This document shows, piece by piece, positions 59,390-64,000 of a DNA stretch of 64,000 nucleotides. The translations under genes and the position numbers were made by a program. This DNA is from Aquisediminimonas sp031376385 (GTDB taxonomy: Bacteria > Pseudomonadota > Alphaproteobacteria > Sphingomonadales > Sphingomonadaceae). The notes under the pieces were generated by a model. The model had not been told where the DNA came from, ran no database searches, and saw nothing but the letters and a program-made list of their open reading frames with translations. Each line of letters starts with the position of its first letter. Position 1 is the first letter of the stretch. The stretch covers positions 186,001-250,000 of the forward strand of contig JANMDQ010000029.1 of the NCBI GenBank assembly GCA_031376385.1, read 5' to 3'.

Positions 59390-60292
59390 CTACGCTTGCG
59401 CGCGGTGCATGATCTTATGGTGTATGAACACAATGATCCCGCCGATGATCAGACCGAACACGCCCGATAGCGCGGCATCAGCGATCCATGCTAGCACACC
59501 GTTGCTGATCCCCAGCATCTTGCCGACGTAGATATGGACGCCGTGCAGAATGATCTGCCCGCCGACCCACAACATGGCCGCGGTGCCAATGATCGACAGG
59601 GCGGAAAGAAGTTTGGGCATGGCCTTCACAAGGCCCCGGCCAATTGCGCGGGTCGTCGATAGGCTGCGCTGGGCCAAGTTGAGGCCAATATCATCCATTT
59701 TTACGATCAGCCCGACCGTGCCGTAGACCCCAATGGTGATGGCGAGCGCGACAAAGGCAAGAACGGCCGCCTCCATCGCGATGGATTTTTGCCCGATATC
59801 GGCGACTTCATTGAGGGCAATGGCCATGATTTCGGCGGACAAGATGAAGTCCGTCCGCACCGCGCCAGACACCATAGCAGCTTCATGTTCTGCTGATGAC
59901 ATTTCCGCCACTTCTTCGGCCAGCGTTTCTTCCTTGTCACTGAATTTCTCAATGATCTTTTCTGCGCCTTCAAAGCAAAGATAGGCCCCGCCAATCATGA
60001 GCAGTGGCGTGATCGCCCATGGCAGGAAGGCGCTGAGCAGCAAGGCGACTGGCAGAATGATGATAATTTTATTGAACAGCGATCCCTTGGCGATCCGCCA
60101 GATGATCGGCAGTTCACGGTCAGGCGTAAAGCCAGTGACATATTGCGGGGTCACCGCTGTATCGTCGATAACGACCCCAGCCGCTTTGCTTCCCGCTTTG
60201 CCAGCGGCAGCCGCAACATCATCGAGTGACGCAGCAGCGACTTTGGTGATGGTGGCAATATCGTCGAGAAGGGCAGCGAGACCGGAGGGCAT
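59390..60292 (-). CDS. DUF808 (YedI-like) membrane protein
   Basis: A 300-residue inner-membrane protein of the DUF808 family. It starts PSGLAALLDDIATITKVAA and has DDTAVTPQYVTGFTPDRELP, followed by hydrophobic helices (IIIILPVALLLSAFLPW, LLMIGGAYLCFEGAEKI, AVLAFVALAITIGVYGTVGL) and GVLAWIADAALSGVFGLIIGG at the end. These blocks define YedI-like proteins. The function is unknown. It is 51 bases upstream of the polyprenyl synthase start, same strand, but no link to quinone synthesis is known. Confidence 0.93.
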   Translation of the reverse strand: MPSGLAALLDDIATITKVAAASLDDVAAAAGKAGSKAAGVVIDDTAVTPQYVTGFTPDRELPIIWRIAKGSLFNKIIIILPVALLLSAFLPWAITPLLMIGGAYLCFEGAEKIIEKFSDKEETLAEEVAEMSSAEHEAAMVSGAVRTDFILSAEIMAIALNEVADIGQKSIAMEAAVLAFVALAITIGVYGTVGLIVKMDDIGLNLAQRSLSTTRAIGRGLVKAMPKLLSALSIIGTAAMLWVGGQIILHGVHIYVGKMLGISNGVLAWIADAALSGVFGLIIGGIIVFIHHKIMHRAQA

Positions 60293-60355
60293 GGTTGGAT
60301 CCTGATTTAGATGATCTCAGGGATAGCTGCACAGGCGCGAAGCGCAAGGCTTTGG

Positions 60356-60766
60356 TTAGGCCTGCTTTTCCAACATTACGCCGCCTTCGGGAAATTGCAC
60401 CCAGTCATGGGAAGAACTGGTCCAATAATGTAGCGTTGGGGCCAAATCCTTTGCGTTATCAAGTGTGCCGGCCTTCACTATGATCATCTGCGGGGCAGCC
60501 GGAATTTCGCTGACGATGGGCGATCCGCACGTTCCACAGAATTTGCGGATGACCTTGCCACCACTTTCTCCAGTATCTTCGTAAGCGGTCAGCACGCCCG
60601 TGATCGCCACAGCCTCTGCTGGCATAACTGCAAGCAAAGCCACCGAAGACCCTGCCTGGCGCTGACAGTTTTTACAGCTACACGTCGCGATCATCATCGG
60701 CGGCCATGCAGCCGTGTAGCGCACTGCGCCGCAAAGGCACCCGCCTTCTCTCACTTCACCCATCAA
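60356..60766 (-). CDS. GFA family (glutathione-dependent formaldehyde-activating) protein
   Basis: A 136-residue zinc-binding protein of the GFA/CENP-V family. Zinc ligands are seen as EGGCLCGAVRY, CSCKNCQRQAGSS and KFCGTCGSPI. The true Gfa enzyme speeds S-hydroxymethylglutathione formation, but most small family members have untested roles. It overlaps the end of the first CYP153-like gene by four bases, so it is probably co-transcribed with the P450s; formaldehyde or aldehyde removal after oxidation would fit, as an inference. Confidence 0.9.
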   Translation of the reverse strand: MMGEVREGGCLCGAVRYTAAWPPMMIATCSCKNCQRQAGSSVALLAVMPAEAVAITGVLTAYEDTGESGGKVIRKFCGTCGSPIVSEIPAAPQMIIVKAGTLDNAKDLAPTLHYWTSSSHDWVQFPEGGVMLEKQA

Positions 60767-62001
60767 TAGGACTCCAGTTTAACCATCATTTTTCTATAAC
60801 CGTGAACAAAGCAGGCCGCGACGCGCTCTGGCTCTTCCAACAGCTTCACGCGCATTCGCCGCTTGGCCATTTCTTCCAGCAGGATCGTTACTTGCAGTTC
60901 CGCCAGCCGCGCCCCGACGCAGCGGTGGATGCCGTAGCCGAAAGACAAATGCCGCCGCGCATTGTCGCGCCTAATGTCAAACGCATCGGCATTGGGAAAC
61001 ACGCTTTCATCGCGGTTGCCAGAGATATACCAGAGGATCACTTTATCCCCTTTGCGGATCATCTGGCCTTCTAACTCTGTATCAACCAAGGCTGTCCGCC
61101 GCATATGCGCAAGTGGCGTTTGCCAGCGGATGGCCTCGCTCACAGTATTGGGGATCAGGCTGGCGTCTGCCTCCAAAGCAGCGCGCTGATCCGGGAATTT
61201 GTCGAGCGCATAGGCAAGGCCGGACATGGTGTTACGCGTGGTATCGTTGCCGCCGACGATGAGCAGGATCAGGTTCCCCATAAACTCTTGAGGGTCCATG
61301 TGACTCATGCCTTCGCTGCGGATCATCATAGAAACAAGGTCAGGCGCGGGCGGAGCATTCACCCGTTCATCCCACAGCTTTTTGAAATAGGCTCCCATTT
61401 CGTGCATATGGGCAAGCCGCTGTTCCTTCAGCGCGGAGTTTTTGATGATTTCCACATCACCCGCCCAATCGGACCACAGCGTCAACAGCCGTCGGTCCTC
61501 CCAAGGGAAATCAAATAGGATCGCCAGCATCTGCGTCGTCAGTTCAACGGAAACGCGGTCTACCCAATCAATGGGTTCGCTGTAAGGCAAAGCATCAAGA
61601 ATTTCGGATGTGCGCGCGCGAATGTCTTCGCTCATCCGCACCATTTCGCTTGGTGTGAAGGCGGGGGATACGCTGCGTCGTTGTTCGGTATGCTTCGGGC
61701 GATCCATTGCAATGAAGTTCGGCATTGGCATGTCACCGGGTGCGCGATCCGTAATCGTCACCCCACCACCGTTGGTCCAGGATGACGAGAATATGTCCGG
61801 CAGAGCTTCGGCATGCACAATGGATTTATAGCTGGATACTGACCAAAAAGGCCCAAACTCGCTATTCGCACAGTAATAAACGGGCGCTTTGGCGCGCAAT
61901 TCGGCGAAAGGCACCCGCCAGCTATCATCCGCATAAATTTCTGCGCGGCTCATGTCATACGGATCAATCGCGGCGGTCGCGGGCCTTGCCATCGTTGCCA
62001 T
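60763..62001 (-). CDS. CYP153-like cytochrome P450, copy 1
   Basis: Class I bacterial P450 of 412 residues, probably a terminal alkane or fatty acid hydroxylase. CYP153-like features: DPYDMSRAEIYADDSW at the start, LTTQMLAILFDFPWEDRR, the I-helix GGNDTTRNTMSGLAY, ISGNRDESVFPNADAFDI, and the heme loop FGYGIHRCVGARLAELQ with Cys361. It is adjacent to a second, clearly related P450 (62035-63294) on the same strand, separated by 33 bases. No ferredoxin or ferredoxin reductase gene was found next to them. Confidence 0.9.
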   Translation of the reverse strand: MATMARPATAAIDPYDMSRAEIYADDSWRVPFAELRAKAPVYYCANSEFGPFWSVSSYKSIVHAEALPDIFSSSWTNGGGVTITDRAPGDMPMPNFIAMDRPKHTEQRRSVSPAFTPSEMVRMSEDIRARTSEILDALPYSEPIDWVDRVSVELTTQMLAILFDFPWEDRRLLTLWSDWAGDVEIIKNSALKEQRLAHMHEMGAYFKKLWDERVNAPPAPDLVSMMIRSEGMSHMDPQEFMGNLILLIVGGNDTTRNTMSGLAYALDKFPDQRAALEADASLIPNTVSEAIRWQTPLAHMRRTALVDTELEGQMIRKGDKVILWYISGNRDESVFPNADAFDIRRDNARRHLSFGYGIHRCVGARLAELQVTILLEEMAKRRMRVKLLEEPERVAACFVHGYRKMMVKLESY

Positions 62002-62034
62002 GTCACTCTCCTTTGAATCAGGGGAAAGTTGCGC

Positions 62035-63294
62035 CTAATAGCGTTCGAGTTCAACCATCATTTTTTGGTAGCCGTGCACGAAACAAGCCGGCACACGCTT
62101 AGGCTCTTCAATCACATTCACGCGCAGGCGGCGCTTTTGCATTTCAGAGATTAAGCCGGTCAGCTGCATTTCGGCGACCCGCGCACCGACGCAGCGGTGG
62201 ATGCCGTAACCGAACGCCAAGTGCCGCCGCGCATTTTCACGTTCCACAATGATGTCATCGCCGTTGGGGAAAATCGTTTCGTCGCGGTTGCCCGACGCAT
62301 ACCAAAGCGCCAGTTTATCGCGCTTCTTGATCTGGTGCCCGAACAGTTCGGTGTCCTCAGTCGCGGTGCGGCGCATATGCGCAAGTGGTGTTTGCCAGCG
62401 CAGGATTTCATGCATCGCGTTCACTGCCAGTTCCGGCGCGTGATTCTGTTCAAGAATGGCCCGCTGTTCAGGGAATTGATTGAGACCGTAGGCATAGGCC
62501 GACATGCTGTTGCGCGTCGTATCATTGCCGCCAACAATCAGCAGGATCAGGTTCCCCATGAATTCATATTCCGACATATGCTTCATCGCGTCAGACTGGA
62601 GCATCACTGAAATAAGGTCATGTTGTCCCGGCGTTGCGGCTTTTTTATCCCAAAGATGCTTGAAAGCGGCGCCCATTTCAAACGCCGTTTCCGTCCTGAA
62701 CTTCCGGGTTTCTGGTGTATCAAAGCGTTCGACATCGCCCAATATGTCTGACCAGCGAGTCAGATCACGCCGGTTTTCCCAAGGGAAGTCAAACAGGATC
62801 GCGAGCATTTGGGTGGTCAGTTCCATCGACACCAAATCGACCCAATCGAAAGGCTTTCCAATGGGAAGCGAATCCAGCACATCACCCGTGCGCTTCAAAG
62901 AATCCGCGTTCATCCGTTGAATTTCCCCGGGGCCAAATGCAGGCGCAACGGTGCGGCGCTGTGCGCTATGCTGTGGCGGGTCCATCGCAATGAACATCGG
63001 CATCGGAATTTCATTTTCCTGCATATTGTCGATGCCGTCACCGGCCACTGTGATGCCGCCAATTTCCCAACTGGAGGAGAAAATTTTTGGCAGCGCCTCA
63101 ATATGCTGAATTGGCTTGTAAGTAGAGACGGACCAGTAAGGGCCGAATTTAGACGTTTCGCATTTATAAATTGGGTTGTTGGCGCGGAGTTCGCGAAATG
63201 GTTCCTGCCACCGATCTTCGGCCCACATTTCGGCGCGCGTCACATCGAGCGGATCAATTTCTGATTCGACTTCTGGTTTGAAAGCTGTGGCCAT
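62035..63294 (-). CDS. CYP153-like cytochrome P450, copy 2
   Basis: A 419-residue P450 very similar to its downstream neighbour, with the same blocks: DPLDVTRAEMWAEDRWQEPF, LTTQMLAILFDFPWENRR, GGNDTTRNSMSAYAYG, ASGNRDETIFPNGDDI and FGYGIHRCVGARVAEMQ with Cys368, and a shared end ACFVHGYQKMMVELERY. The two look like a tandem duplication that has diverged. ATG 63294 has GAGAGG eight bases upstream; a start three codons earlier is possible. It begins the minus-strand P450-P450-GFA unit. Confidence 0.9.
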   Translation of the reverse strand: MATAFKPEVESEIDPLDVTRAEMWAEDRWQEPFRELRANNPIYKCETSKFGPYWSVSTYKPIQHIEALPKIFSSSWEIGGITVAGDGIDNMQENEIPMPMFIAMDPPQHSAQRRTVAPAFGPGEIQRMNADSLKRTGDVLDSLPIGKPFDWVDLVSMELTTQMLAILFDFPWENRRDLTRWSDILGDVERFDTPETRKFRTETAFEMGAAFKHLWDKKAATPGQHDLISVMLQSDAMKHMSEYEFMGNLILLIVGGNDTTRNSMSAYAYGLNQFPEQRAILEQNHAPELAVNAMHEILRWQTPLAHMRRTATEDTELFGHQIKKRDKLALWYASGNRDETIFPNGDDIIVERENARRHLAFGYGIHRCVGARVAEMQLTGLISEMQKRRLRVNVIEEPKRVPACFVHGYQKMMVELERY

Positions 63295-63373
63295 GACTCG
63301 CATCCTCTCAATTTTTATTGAGTTGCAGTTTGCTACTATTCACATGGATGTCAATGGGGAGAATGACGGTCGG

Positions 63374-64000
63374 TCAGGCCAATTTGCTCCACCCAAAGCC
63401 AAAGGCGCTTTTCCAGCTTCCCGATTTTAGCACACCGACCCGGAATAGTCGCGCCGCGATCAAGATGGTAATGGCAACCCATAGCCCTTGCCACAACAAA
63501 GCCAGCAGATGGGGCCAGAGCGAGGCATCTGTTGCCGCGCGCGCGGCCATGGCGAACGGGGAACTGAAGGGGAAGACCTCTGCAAAGCGTGCGATGCTTG
63601 ATCCAGGTGATCCTGCGGCTGCGGATGACAGGCCAAACATCGCCACCTGAAAAACAGTGATCGGCAGCGACAGCATCTGGATTTCGCGTATCGTACCAGC
63701 TTGCCCGCCGACACCCAAGAACACCGCACCAAGCAACATATAAGCCATCGTAAAATAAAGGCCGCAGAGGATCAGAAAAGTCGGCATGCCGATTGCTGGT
63801 TGCAAACTCGCCGCCGCAAGCAGTTCGGGTATTGCCGTCACCGCAATTGCGGCAAGCCCGCCCCAGAAGCCGACGAACAAAAGCGCGACGCCGAACATGC
63901 CGATCAGCTTGCCAAGGAACACGGCCTCTAAAGGCGCGGCAGCAGCAAGGATTTCGATCACCTTGTTGGACTTTTCCTCCGCCAACATGCCCACCGATTG
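63374..64000 (-). CDS. ABC-2 type transporter permease, truncated by window edge
   Basis: C-terminal part of a membrane permease, open to the window end. It starts with VGMLAEEKSNKVIEILAAAA, the motif of NatB/YhaP-like ABC-2 permeases (E-E-K-x-N-K-x-I-E-I-L) and contains six hydrophobic helices (AVFLGKLIGMFGVALLFVGFW, PTFLILCGLYFTMAYMLLGAV, QVAMFGLSSAAAG, LLALLWQGLWVAITILIAA), including FAEVFPFSSPFAM. The upstream half, and the partner ATPase, lie outside the window. Probably an exporter of Na+/drugs or lipids; substrate unknown. Confidence 0.88.
   Translation of the reverse strand, partial: QSVGMLAEEKSNKVIEILAAAAPLEAVFLGKLIGMFGVALLFVGFWGGLAAIAVTAIPELLAAASLQPAIGMPTFLILCGLYFTMAYMLLGAVFLGVGGQAGTIREIQMLSLPITVFQVAMFGLSSAAAGSPGSSIARFAEVFPFSSPFAMAARAATDASLWPHLLALLWQGLWVAITILIAARLFRVGVLKSGSWKSAFGFGWSKLA

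Overview
The window is a chromosomal segment of a Gram-negative alphaproteobacterium, most likely a member of the Sphingomonadaceae (Sphingopyxis/Sphingorhabdus-like). This is inferred from gene content: a TorF-type porin, TonB-dependent receptor plus S9 peptidase, DUF4893 lipoprotein, long-form PstC/PstA, PhaR, an ETC complex I NDUFS4-like subunit and CYP153-type P450s. No rRNA, CRISPR array, transposase or prophage gene was seen. One tRNA is present (tRNA-Trp, 28370-28445, minus).

Layout. 1-9.7 kb: a truncated REC-GGDEF response regulator, a porin, dapB, a Sir2 deacylase, a GNAT/NUDIX pair in a gene-poor stretch, then xseB-ispA-coaD-cyclophilin-queA. 9.7-17.8 kb: an intergenic region with a sigma-54-type promoter and a structured RNA candidate, a membrane-anchored AraC regulator, a sterol desaturase-family enzyme, a GST, a giant DUF2339 membrane protein overlapping an ATP-grasp-like gene, and a MerC-like protein. 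17.9-23.1 kb: a GH3 glycosidase-cupin-GST run, an acyl-CoA ligase and an NTF2-like protein. 23.1-28.3 kb: a dispersed repeat, a more AT-rich stretch with secreted proteins of unknown function, a GT-C-like membrane protein and DUF4893. 28.4-36.4 kb: tRNA-Trp, an MFS transporter, alanine racemase, a TonB receptor and an S9 peptidase. 36.5-44.5 kb: phaR, then the complete phosphate regulon phoR-pstSCAB-phoU-phoB on the minus strand with two Pho boxes; a third Pho-like box faces the other way toward a 30-codon ORF. 44.5-50.6 kb: a BVMO-like monooxygenase, a second copy of the dispersed repeat, an AT-richer pair (2OG oxygenase, acyltransferase), an FMN-dependent hydroxyacid oxidase. 50.6-64 kb: MsrC, a glycine-zipper envelope protein, three P450s, bactofilin, an IPNS-like oxygenase, hrpB, a polyprenyl diphosphate synthase, DUF808, GFA and a truncated ABC-2 permease.

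Cooperation. The Pst/Pho block senses and imports phosphate. ispA and the second polyprenyl synthase supply farnesyl and long-chain isoprenoid (quinone side chain). The P450s, BVMO, acyl-CoA ligase, GSTs and hydroxyacid oxidase fit oxidative catabolism of hydrophobic substrates. The receptor/S9 pair fits peptide scavenging.

The most unusual signals are non-coding: (i) a roughly 420-base dispersed repeat present twice, with two short relatives, each at the edge of an AT-richer accessory segment; (ii) a divergent Pho box in front of a tiny ORF; (iii) a near-consensus sigma-54 promoter ahead of a short structured RNA with no ORF; (iv) a perfect alphaproteobacterial SOS box over a promoter with no recognisable gene; (v) two hairpins that enclose ribosome binding sites. 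All calls come from reading the sequence by hand; no database search was run.
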